Both the position numbers and the translations under genes were made by a program. The notes beneath the pieces are model-generated. The model saw only the letters and a program-made list of their open reading frames with translations. It made no database searches and had not been told where the DNA came from. From Akkermansiaceae bacterium (lineage in GTDB: Bacteria; Verrucomicrobiota; Verrucomicrobiia; Verrucomicrobiales; Akkermansiaceae): 59,824 nucleotides of DNA. Location of the stretch: the NCBI GenBank assembly GCA_026461385.1, contig JAPJNB010000248.1:1-59824 (forward strand). Direction: 5' to 3'. Numbering within the stretch: the first letter of the stretch is position 1; each line of letters opens with the position of its first letter. Of this stretch, positions 35,259 to 46,532 are shown one piece after another.

Positions 35259-35762
35259 TTAGTTTGGGTCCTTGAGGTCCTTGAGAGTGTCGAGAGCTGA
35301 CCATCGGTCATCACTCTCGGCGCGGGGCGGAGTGGGTAGCCCATCTTGCATCGACTTGTCCACTGATAAATATCGGGAATCGATTTCACACTTCTGCGGG
35401 ACATCCCCCTCCTCGCATCTTGGGTCGGCCGGAAAGTTGATCAAAACCTCCTCGCGCAGGGCCTCGGTGACGTCGATTTCACCCTCTTTTTCGATCTCCA
35501 CCGAGATGGCCGAATTTTCGAGATAAATCGTTTGAATAAAGGGATGTAGCGTCCTCACACAGGTGAATTCGAACGGCGCCGAGAGCGATCCAGTCAACAA
35601 TAATTCCCCACCAAACCGTTGCCCCCAAAGCTCGTATTTGAGCGGCCCAGCAGCCTGCGCATCGTCCTCCGGAAGATCAAAAATTTCTTTCGCCAACTCA
35701 CCCGAAAATTCCTTCCCCTCCTCGGGAAGGTTGACCAAGTCGACCATCAAACGATTTTTCAT
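35259..35762 (-). CDS. DUF177 (YceD-like) protein
   Basis: 167 residues from MKNRLMVDLVNLPEEG. The C-terminal half has VRTLHPFIQTIYLEN, EALREEVLINFPADPRCEE and a following Cys, the YceD/DUF177 pattern (in E. coli linked to 23S rRNA accumulation). It is directly before rpmF, as in most bacteria. The much longer frame upstream runs antisense into the divergent peptidase gene and is not real. Confidence 0.85.
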   Translation of the reverse strand: MKNRLMVDLVNLPEEGKEFSGELAKEIFDLPEDDAQAAGPLKYELWGQRFGGELLLTGSLSAPFEFTCVRTLHPFIQTIYLENSAISVEIEKEGEIDVTEALREEVLINFPADPRCEEGDVPQKCEIDSRYLSVDKSMQDGLPTPPRAESDDRWSALDTLKDLKDPN

Positions 35763-35868
35763 GCCGAAAAGGTAACCAGCGATCCTGTTTCGCCAAGCCG
35801 CAATTATTTTATCTCTGCCAGATAGTTTGCCCGCCGTCTCACGGTATGATGGAGGACACTTCGACCTC

Positions 35869-36927
35869 ATGATCATCGACATCGCACTCCTCACCCGCAT
35901 TTGTGAAGCCCCCGGCGCTCCCGGGTTTGAAAAGGAAATCCGCAAACTCGTCCTCACCGAACTCGAAGGCCTCGCCGACGACATCCGCGTGGACAACATG
36001 GGCAACGTCGTCGCCCTCAAAAAAGGCAAATCCTCGGCAAAAAAGACGATGGTCGCCGCACACATGGACGAAATCGGCTTCATCGTCACCCACATCGACG
36101 ACCAAGGCTTCGTGCGCTTCAATCCCGTCGGTGGATTCGACCCCAAGACGCTCACTTCACAACGGGTCATCATCCACGGCCGCAAGGATCTCATGGGGGT
36201 AATGGGTTCCAAACCCGTTCATCTCATGAGCCCTGAGGAGCGAAATAAAGTGGTCAAAATCACCGATTACTTCATCGACACCGGCCTGCCACAGAAGGAG
36301 GTCATCAAAGTCGTCGCTGTCGGCGATTTCGTGACCCGCCACTCGCCGCTGATCGAGCTCGGCGACTGCGTCAACGTGAAATCCCTCGACAACCGCGCGT
36401 CGGTTTTTGTGCTCATCGAGACGCTGCGCGCGCTGAAAAAATCCAAGCGCAAACCAGCCTACGACTTCTACGCGGTGTTCACCGTCCAGGAAGAAGTCGG
36501 TCTTCGTGGCGCCCAAGCGTCCGCCATTCAGATCCAGCCCGACTTTGGCTTCGGACTCGACACCACAATCGCGTACGACGTCCCAGGGTCCTCGCCACAA
36601 GAACGCTGCACCTCCCTCGGCGGCGGCGCGGCGATCAAGCTCATGGACTCTTCGGTCATCTGCGACTACCGCATGGTCGCCTTCATGAAGGCCACCGCAA
36701 AACGCCGCAAAATCAAGTGGCAGCCGGAAATTCTCAGCGGTGGTGGCACTGACACCGCGAGCCTTCAGCGCATGGTCGCCGGCGGCTCAATCACCGGTGC
36801 GGTCTCGATCCCAACCCGCCACATTCATCAAACGATCGAATCCTGCCACAAAGAAGACCTTGCGGCCTGCATCAACCTGCTTGCGGCCTGCGTCTGCGAA
36901 CTCGACCAACACGACTGGGCATTTTAA
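35869..36927 (+). CDS. M42-family glutamyl aminopeptidase
   Basis: 352 residues from MIIDIALL, chosen because GGAGGA lies 12 bp upstream, one of the few good Shine-Dalgarno sites in the window. Metal ligands appear in AAHMDEIGF (His, Asp), SLDNRAS, TVQEEVGLRGA (catalytic Glu), FGLDTTIAYD and the terminal RHIHQTIE. M42 enzymes are di-metal aminopeptidases forming tetrahedral complexes that degrade peptides in the cytoplasm. A paralogue is at 50579-51658. Divergent from the DUF177-rpmF unit. Confidence 0.93.
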   Translation: MIIDIALLTRICEAPGAPGFEKEIRKLVLTELEGLADDIRVDNMGNVVALKKGKSSAKKTMVAAHMDEIGFIVTHIDDQGFVRFNPVGGFDPKTLTSQRVIIHGRKDLMGVMGSKPVHLMSPEERNKVVKITDYFIDTGLPQKEVIKVVAVGDFVTRHSPLIELGDCVNVKSLDNRASVFVLIETLRALKKSKRKPAYDFYAVFTVQEEVGLRGAQASAIQIQPDFGFGLDTTIAYDVPGSSPQERCTSLGGGAAIKLMDSSVICDYRMVAFMKATAKRRKIKWQPEILSGGGTDTASLQRMVAGGSITGAVSIPTRHIHQTIESCHKEDLAACINLLAACVCELDQHDWAF

Positions 36928-36947
36928 TCCCCCCCACCCCCTCATCC

Positions 36948-36983
36948 ACCGTCCTTTCTGTCACCGGATCGGGCGGTTTTTTT
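36948..36983 (+). terminator. Terminator after the M42 gene
   Basis: ACCGTCC (36948-36954) pairs with GGGCGGT (36971-36977) with one G-U pair, followed by six more T. It lies 21 bp beyond the peptidase stop. Confidence 0.75.
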
Positions 36984-37129
36984 GTGCCCACCCTACCCGC
37001 TTTAAAAACAAACCACTCAAAATCAAACTGTTAGGTGAAAATTTATTTTATTTAGCCGAATAGTTAGCAAAAGTTGATAATTTTTAAAATCTTCTGCCAG
37101 CCCCAGGATTCTAACAGAACCCAATAAAT

Positions 37130-37145
37130 TTCTTGGCACCAAGAA
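37130..37145. promoter_or_regulatory. Palindrome in the nrdB upstream region
   Basis: TTCTTGG-CA-CCAAGAA is a perfect inverted repeat with 7-bp arms, 220 bp ahead of nrdB in AT-rich non-coding DNA. It looks like an operator for a dimeric repressor but could also be an RNA hairpin. The regulator is unknown. The rest of 36984-37200 shows no gene. Confidence 0.35.
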
Positions 37146-37218
37146 TGGGCCCTCGTTCCTCTGCCTGAATTGCCAAAAGGCCTAAGAAATAAGCATATTT
37201 ACTTTGTATTTACACAAA

Positions 37219-37272
37219 TTGAGATACCACATCTTGTATTGTGAATAATTTGTGGATACTACATGAGCAAAA
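37219..37272 (+). promoter_or_regulatory. Putative nrdB promoter with two NrdR-like boxes
   Basis: TACCACAT at 37225-37232 (continuing CTTGTATT) and TACTACAT at 37257-37264 (continuing GAGCAA) are 32 bp apart, close to three helical turns. This is the spacing usual for paired NrdR boxes. The first also resembles the half-site ACATCTTGT of known NrdR sites. TTGAGA at 37219-37224 and an AATAAT-like hexamer near 37244 could be the -35 and -10. Assignment to NrdR is inference. Confidence 0.4.
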
Positions 37273-37367
37273 TCCGTTTGACTGAGCACACAATTTGCTG
37301 TCTCTTGCTCTTCACTTGTTTTCACTGTACTTGAATTCTTTTCAATCCCTTCTTTTCGCTCAAAATC

Positions 37368-38471
37368 ATGTCCACCATTGCTCCTTCTGCCACCACCACC
37401 ATCGCCCTCGGTAACCGCACCTTCGTTCTCGACCGAGAAAAAGCAGAGCTCGCCTACGCCGGCAAGCGGGTCATCAACGGCAAGCCCACGATGTTCTTCA
37501 ACATCCTCCCACTCAAATACCAGTGGGCGTATGATCTCTACAAAACGATGAAGAACAACCACTGGGAGCCGGAAGACATCACCATGCAAAAGGATGTCGA
37601 ACAGTGGCGTTCCGATGAAATCACCGACGTCGAGCGCTGGATCATCAAAATGGGCATCGGCTATTTTTCGGCTGCCGAAGGCATCGTCGGTGACAACGTA
37701 CTCCACGTCGTCCGCGAAGTGGTCACCGCGCCCGAGCTCAAACTCGTGCTAGGCCGTCATGCCCACGAAGAAAACATCCACGCCGATTCACTCGTCTACA
37801 TGATCTCCTCGCTCGGCATCAACCCTCACGAGTGCGAAGCCATGTTTGAGGACGTCCCATCCATCACCGCCAAGAACAACTTCGTCGTTTCGAACAGCAA
37901 GGCGCTCCGCCGCGACATCGACCTCACCATCACCGAGAACAAGCAAGCGCTCGCGAAGAATATCTTCATGTTCGGCCAAGTCATGGAAGGCACGCAGTTC
38001 TACGGCCTTTTCGGCATGATCCTCAGCCTCTATCGCCAAAACAAGTTCCCTGGAATCGGACAAATGTTCCGCTACACCCTGCGTGACGAATCCAACCACA
38101 TCGAGGTGTTCCGGAATCTTCTCATGGACTTAATCGATGAAAACCCAGACATCTGGACCGAGGACTTCCGCGAGAACCTCCGCGCCACCATGCGCGAAGG
38201 CATCACCCTCGAAAAACAATTCATCCGCGACTGCCTCCCCGTGGCAGGCCTCGGACTGAATTCCGCTGACTTCGAGACCTACATCGACTACATTGCAGAC
38301 CGCCGCCTCACCTCGTGCGGCCTCGCACCCCTCAACGAGTCGGTTTCCAACCCGTTCCCATGGCTCGCGGAAATGATGGACATCAAAAAGGAAACCAATT
38401 TCTTCGAAGGACGCGTCACCGAATACCAAAAGGCTTCGGCACTCGCTTCCGTAGATGACGACGAGCTATAA
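37368..38471 (+). CDS. nrdB: Ribonucleotide reductase beta subunit, class Ic-like
   Basis: 367 residues. The six metal ligands of class I R2 proteins are present: E104 (SAAEG), E135 and H138 (EENIH), E207 (MEGTQF), E241 and H244 (RDESNH). The residue four after the His, which carries the tyrosyl radical in class Ia/Ib, is Leu142 (HADSL-VYM). In Chlamydia, the class Ic type, this site is Phe and a Mn/Fe centre replaces the radical. The overall pattern, including ADRRL and NPFPW near the C-terminus, is Chlamydia-like. It supplies the oxidant for NrdA, which starts 61 bp downstream. Confidence 0.95.
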   Translation: MSTIAPSATTTIALGNRTFVLDREKAELAYAGKRVINGKPTMFFNILPLKYQWAYDLYKTMKNNHWEPEDITMQKDVEQWRSDEITDVERWIIKMGIGYFSAAEGIVGDNVLHVVREVVTAPELKLVLGRHAHEENIHADSLVYMISSLGINPHECEAMFEDVPSITAKNNFVVSNSKALRRDIDLTITENKQALAKNIFMFGQVMEGTQFYGLFGMILSLYRQNKFPGIGQMFRYTLRDESNHIEVFRNLLMDLIDENPDIWTEDFRENLRATMREGITLEKQFIRDCLPVAGLGLNSADFETYIDYIADRRLTSCGLAPLNESVSNPFPWLAEMMDIKKETNFFEGRVTEYQKASALASVDDDEL

Positions 38472-38532
38472 CCCCCTGCCCCCCAAAATAACCCCACCCA
38501 CTCGACCTTCCCATTTTTCTCTCAAAATCACC

Positions 38533-41500
38533 ATGTACCGCCCTGTAAATCCCGACGAGGACATCATTCTCAAACAAGTCATCAGTGACCGCTTCTCCAT
38601 GTCCGTCACGGATCGTGGCTACTCATGGCGCGAAGTCCTTCCCTCGGAAAAACGGGCGTCCAATCCTGACATCATCGTCACCCGCGGCACCGTTGACTCG
38701 CATTTCTCTCTGGAAGATGTCGCCGATGCCATCGGCAACTCGCTCACCGACTTGCTGATCTCCCGCAGCCAAGAGGAAACATCGATCTTCACCGCAGACA
38801 ACCGCAAGTTCGTTTCCGATGTCGCTCACTCAGTGGCGGCCTCACTCATGCAGACGCTCGAGAGTGGCGGACGCCTCCGCCTCTCGGAAGCAGACCTCTA
38901 CCTCCTCATCGAGAAAGCCCTCCTCGAAAACGAAGCCTACGACGTCGCGAAATCCCTCGCCTTCCGCCGCTCGATGGAAAAACACGGCAGCGTCGATCTC
39001 TACGCCGGCCCGAACGCCCTGCCCGTCCGCCTCATTCGCCGCAGTGGCAATGTCGTCCCTTGGTCTGAGACCAAAATCGAAATCGCCGTGCGCAAGGCCT
39101 TCTTGACGATCAAGGAAAACCCAGAGCCCGCGATCGACATCGCCAAGGGCGTCACGGATCGCATCCGCCGCGGTGACCAATCCTTCGTCCACATCGAAGA
39201 CGTCCAAGACATGGTTCAAGAGGAACTCATGCGCCAAGGCCACTTCAAAGCCGCAGAGCATTACATCCTTTACCGGGCCCAGCGCAGCCGCCTCCGTGCC
39301 GAAGAACTCGAGCGCGCCGAGGACCCCAACCAAGAGTTGATGGTCACCGTGACCAATGACGAAGGTGTCTCATCATTCTGGGATGGCACCGACCTCCGCA
39401 AGCGCATCGCCTACGCCTCCATCGGCCTCGACCTTAACATCACGGAACCCGACATCGAGCGCGAACTCCGCCGCTCGGTCGGCACGGAAATTTCCGAAAA
39501 GGATCTTAAAAACACGATCATTCTCAATGCCAAGGCACTCATCGAAAAAGATGCGGACTTCGCGAAATTCGCAGGTCGCATTCTGCTCTCCTACATTTAC
39601 GAAGAAGTCCTCGACTGGAGCATTCTCAAGGACGGCATCGACAAACTGAAACAAGCCCACAAGGCTGCGTTCAAGTCCTACCTCAAGTACGGCGTCTCCA
39701 TCAAACGGCTTCATCCGGATCTGTTAGAAGCCTACAACATCGACAAGTTGGCCGATGCCTTCGACCCCACTGCCGACCTCGATTTCGACTACCTCGGCAT
39801 CCAAACACTCTACGATCGCTACCTGATCGTTGATAAAACCAGCAACAAGCACCGCCGCATCGAGACCCCTCAGTTCTTCTGGATGCGCGTCGCCATGGGC
39901 CTCTTTAAGAAGGAAGAAAACCAGCGGGAAGATTGGGCCATCCGCCTCTACAGTCTCTACAAAGGACGCCGCTTCTGCTCGTCCACTCCCACGCTATTCA
40001 ACTCGGGAACCCTCCACAGCCAGCTCTCATCCTGCTACCTCTACAAGGTCGACGACTCGATCGAATCGATCATGTACCGAGGCATCGCAGAAAATGCCTT
40101 CCTCAGCAAATGGGCGGGTGGTCTCGGCGGTTCATGGACTGCTGTTCGTGGCACCGGCGGCTACATCCAGGGCACCAATGGTGAGTCCCAAGGCATCATC
40201 CCTTTCCTCAAACTCCATAATGACCAGCTCGTGGCGGTCAACCAAGGTGGCAAACGCCGCGGTTCTGGCTGCGCCTATCTCGAAACGTGGCACAACGACA
40301 TCGAGGATTTCCTCGACCTCCGGAAAAACACCGGTGACGAACGTCGCCGCTGCCACGACATGAACACCGCCAACTGGGTTCCTGACCTCTTCATGAAGCG
40401 CATGGAAGACCGTGGCACCTGGACGCTATTCCGCTCAAACGAAGTCCCCGACCTCCACGACCTCTACGGCAGCGCTTTCGAAACCCGCTACTGCGAATAC
40501 GAACAAATGGTCGCCGATGGAAAAATCTGGGGCCGCCAACTTCCCGCCCTCGAGCTCTGGAAGTCGATGCTCAAAATGGTCTTCGAAACCGGTCACCCAT
40601 GGATCACCTTCAAAGACCCCTGCAACGTCCGCTCCCCACAAGACCACTGCGGCGTGATTCACTCAAGCAACCTCTGCACAGAAATCACCCTCAACACGTC
40701 TGACGAAGAAACCGCAGTTTGCAACCTGGGATCGATCGTGCTCGACACTCACATCACCCGCGACGGCGCGCTCGATCACGAAATGCTGAAGGAGACGATC
40801 ACGGTCGCCATCCGCGCGCTCGACAACGTGATCGACATCAATTTCTACCCGACTGAAGCCGCCAAAACGGCGAACAGCCGCCACCGCCCGATCGGTCTCG
40901 GCGTGATGGGTGTCCAAAACGCCCTCTACAAGCGCAACCTCGCGTTCGCCTCGGAGGCCGCAGTGGAATTCAATGACGAGTTCATGGAAGCCATCGCCTA
41001 CTACGCCTACAGCGCCTCCAGTGACCTCGCCTCGGAAGTCGGCTGCTACTCAAGCTACAAGGGCTCCAAATGGGACCGCGGACTCCTCCCACAAGACACC
41101 GTTGACCTCCTCGAATCCGAGCGTGGCCGCAAAATCGACGTCCCACGCGGTGGAAAAATGGACTGGTCAGTCGTCCGGGAAAAAATCGCCAAACACGGCA
41201 TGCGCAACTCGAACGTCCTCGCGATCGCTCCGACCGCGACGATCTCGAACATCATGGGCACCACCCCCTGCATCGAGCCAAACTACAAGAACCTCTACGT
41301 CAAATCCAACCTCGGAGGAGAATTCATCATCCTCAACGCAGAACTCGTGAAGGATCTGAAAAAACTGAACCTCTGGAACCAAGAAATGCTGGATCAACTG
41401 AAGTATTTCGACGGCGAGCTCGATGCGATCGACGAGATCCCCGAGAGCCTCAAGCACAAGCACAAAACGGTCTTCGGCATCAGCTACGAATACATCATCG

Positions 41501-41811
41501 ACGCCGCCGCCCGCCGTCAAAAGTGGATCGACCAAGCCCAAAGTGTGAACCTTTTCCTCGCGACTCCCGAGATGAAAGCCCTCTCGCACATGTATCGCCG
41601 AGCTTGGGATAAAGGCCTCAAAACCACCTACTACCTCCGTACCCTCGGAGCATCAAACGTCGAGAAATCGACCATCGACGTCAAGAAGGAGACCCGAGGC
41701 CTCATGGCAGCGACGGGGGGCACTGACAAGCCGACCTACACCGAGGCAGAAAAGAACGCCTGCTCGATTGAAGCCATGCTGAACGGCGGAACCTGCGAGG
41801 CCTGCCAGTAA
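38533..41811 (+). CDS. nrdA: Ribonucleotide reductase alpha subunit, class I
   Basis: 1092 residues from MYRPVNPDED. The N-terminus seems to have two ATP-cone-type regions: a diverged one ending near LLENEAYDVAKSLAFRR and a canonical one from LIRRSGNVVPWSETKIEIAV to HYILYRAQRSRLR. The catalytic barrel has SSCYLYKVDDSIESI, HSSNLCTEITLN, AVCNLGSI and TYYLRTLGAS; the C-terminal redox pair is CEAC. It reduces NDPs to dNDPs. The long form with extra ATP-cones resembles the chlamydial R1 partner of class Ic R2. An upstream Met at 38455 would overlap nrdB and is rejected. Confidence 0.96.
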   Translation: MYRPVNPDEDIILKQVISDRFSMSVTDRGYSWREVLPSEKRASNPDIIVTRGTVDSHFSLEDVADAIGNSLTDLLISRSQEETSIFTADNRKFVSDVAHSVAASLMQTLESGGRLRLSEADLYLLIEKALLENEAYDVAKSLAFRRSMEKHGSVDLYAGPNALPVRLIRRSGNVVPWSETKIEIAVRKAFLTIKENPEPAIDIAKGVTDRIRRGDQSFVHIEDVQDMVQEELMRQGHFKAAEHYILYRAQRSRLRAEELERAEDPNQELMVTVTNDEGVSSFWDGTDLRKRIAYASIGLDLNITEPDIERELRRSVGTEISEKDLKNTIILNAKALIEKDADFAKFAGRILLSYIYEEVLDWSILKDGIDKLKQAHKAAFKSYLKYGVSIKRLHPDLLEAYNIDKLADAFDPTADLDFDYLGIQTLYDRYLIVDKTSNKHRRIETPQFFWMRVAMGLFKKEENQREDWAIRLYSLYKGRRFCSSTPTLFNSGTLHSQLSSCYLYKVDDSIESIMYRGIAENAFLSKWAGGLGGSWTAVRGTGGYIQGTNGESQGIIPFLKLHNDQLVAVNQGGKRRGSGCAYLETWHNDIEDFLDLRKNTGDERRRCHDMNTANWVPDLFMKRMEDRGTWTLFRSNEVPDLHDLYGSAFETRYCEYEQMVADGKIWGRQLPALELWKSMLKMVFETGHPWITFKDPCNVRSPQDHCGVIHSSNLCTEITLNTSDEETAVCNLGSIVLDTHITRDGALDHEMLKETITVAIRALDNVIDINFYPTEAAKTANSRHRPIGLGVMGVQNALYKRNLAFASEAAVEFNDEFMEAIAYYAYSASSDLASEVGCYSSYKGSKWDRGLLPQDTVDLLESERGRKIDVPRGGKMDWSVVREKIAKHGMRNSNVLAIAPTATISNIMGTTPCIEPNYKNLYVKSNLGGEFIILNAELVKDLKKLNLWNQEMLDQLKYFDGELDAIDEIPESLKHKHKTVFGISYEYIIDAAARRQKWIDQAQSVNLFLATPEMKALSHMYRRAWDKGLKTTYYLRTLGASNVEKSTIDVKKETRGLMAATGGTDKPTYTEAEKNACSIEAMLNGGTCEACQ

Positions 41812-41833
41812 GGGGCGACTAGTTCCTAACAGA

Positions 41834-41871
41834 GGGGGCACAGGCGGAATGTTCGCTCTGGGCCCCTTTTT
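41834..41871 (+). terminator. Terminator after nrdA
   Basis: GGGG-CACAG pairs with CTCTG-GCCCC allowing small bulges, and five T follow (41867-41871). It is 22 bp beyond the nrdA stop. The remaining gap to the groEL terminator shows no gene. Confidence 0.75.
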
Positions 41872-42110
41872 GTTGTCTACCTCAGATCGCCTCAAGCAGC
41901 GAGGTCTGCAGAGCACTGGGACATTTCCCGACGTTTCCGACGGATTTCCACCCCTTGTGCGTCAGCGCACATCGGCGCTTTTCCAATTTACAGCAAAGTC
42001 GGCCACCTCGATGAAGTTTCTGCGGTGGAGACACATGCCATGAGTTTCAAACTTCGCGTTTTCTGAAGTTTCAGCATGGCGCCTCGTAGTTCCCATTGCC
42101 GGGTGGACCC

Positions 42111-42145
42111 AAAAAAAGCCGGACAGGATTTCCTGCCCGGCTTTT
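42111..42145 (-). terminator. Terminator after groEL
   Basis: AAGCCGGACAGGA and TCCTGCCCGGCTT form a long stem with one mismatch, flanked by A-runs and T-runs so that it can work in both directions. On the minus strand seven T follow the stem. It is 36 bp beyond the groEL stop. Confidence 0.85.
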
Positions 42146-42181
42146 GATTGAGGTTTGACGGTTAGAAGCCGTCACGCTGAT

Positions 42182-43828
<1,647 letters not shown>

Positions 43829-43869
43829 TTAAGATTTAAGAATGATGATTGTTGAATTGAGATCGAGGT

Positions 43870-44160
43870 TTAGCCGACGATGCCGAGGATATCGGATTCG
43901 TTGATGATGAGGACTTCCTCGCCACCGACTTTTACTTCGGTGCCGCCGTATTTGGAGATGAGGACTTTATCACCGACTTTGACGGTGAATTCGATGGCCT
44001 TGCCATTGTCATCCTTCCCGCCGGTGCCCAGGCTGATCACCTCTGCTTCTTGAGGTTTTTCCTTGGCGGTGTCGGGGAGGACGATGCCGCCAGCGCTGAT
44101 GGCGTCGGCTTCGAGACGTTTGACGAGGACCCGTTGTCCGAGTGGTTTGATGTTAGCCAT
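43870..44160 (-). CDS. groES: Co-chaperonin GroES (Hsp10)
   Basis: 96 residues from [11 protein letters not shown]. The mobile loop with the hydrophobic edge is [19 protein letters not shown] and the roof loop GGKDDNG; the end [20 protein letters not shown] is characteristic. It caps the GroEL ring. The 14 extra upstream codons of the longest frame are not conserved. No CIRCE element (TTAGCACTC-N9-GAGTGCTAA) precedes it; a hairpin lies upstream instead. Confidence 0.97.
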   Translation of the reverse strand: MANIKPLGQRVLVKRLEADAISAGGIVLPDTAKEKPQEAEVISLGTGGKDDNGKAIEFTVKVGDKVLISKYGGTEVKVGGEEVLIINESDILGIVG

Positions 44161-44198
44161 AGTTTGTGGTGTGTTTGTGTTTATTTGGTTGCGAGAGG

Positions 44199-44293
44199 CC
44201 ACGCTGTTTGAGCAGTGTGGAAATTTTTCATGAGAGAGTGGGTTGCGATTTGCGCTGCGATCGGTGGCCTAATGCGTGCATTTTGCAACGCAT
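44199..44293 (-). promoter_or_regulatory. Two hairpins between dnaK and groES
   Basis: CCACGCTG (44199-44206) and CAGTGTGG (44213-44220) pair with one wobble, 40 bp ahead of groES. ATGCGT (44272-44277) and ACGCAT (44288-44293) form a second stem about 40 bp after dnaK. Neither has a U-tract. They could separate or differentially stabilise the dnaK and groES-groEL parts of one transcript, or border a groES promoter. Confidence 0.35.
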
Positions 44294-44332
44294 CGGGCTC
44301 TGGAAAGCACCGCGGACCGAGCGTAAGAGCAA

Positions 44333-46267
<1,935 letters not shown>

Positions 46268-46314
46268 CTAAGTGTGGATCGCTGGTGAGAGCGCTTGATT
46301 TCGCAAAGGCTTTC

Positions 46315-46330
46315 GCATGGATTGTGCCAA
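46315..46330 (-). promoter_or_regulatory. Sigma-54-like promoter match ahead of dnaK
   Basis: On the minus strand TTGGCAC-AATCC-ATGC gives GG and GC separated by 10 bases, the sigma-54 layout (TGGCAC-N5-TTGC), with one mismatch in the -12 part. It lies 75 bp ahead of the dnaK start. A match of this strength can occur by chance and no activator gene is near. Confidence 0.25.
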
Positions 46331-46497
46331 CACGGTTTGAAATATAACTAACTAACTTATAATAAGTGGATTAAATCATTTTTTGAATTCACCTCTGTTT
46401 ATCAGGGAGGTGGAATTGCGCCAATTTGGCTCAGTTCATGCGCGTCAAAACGACGCAGCAGACAGATTTACGCACTTTTCGTATCCGATCTTGTCTA

Positions 46498-46511
46498 GCA
46501 GGATGTCCTGC
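46498..46511. promoter_or_regulatory. Palindrome GCAGGA-TG-TCCTGC before recJ
   Basis: A perfect inverted repeat with 6-bp arms lies 21 bp ahead of the recJ start. Its place just before a DNA-repair gene would suit an operator, but it does not match known LexA boxes. Confidence 0.3.
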
Positions 46512-46532
46512 CCCTAGCATGGTGCTCATCCC

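Noticed and set aside
35259-36212. 317-codon version of the DUF177 gene
   Set aside because: The upstream part is antisense to the M42 peptidase; conservation begins at MKNRLMVDLVNLP (35762).
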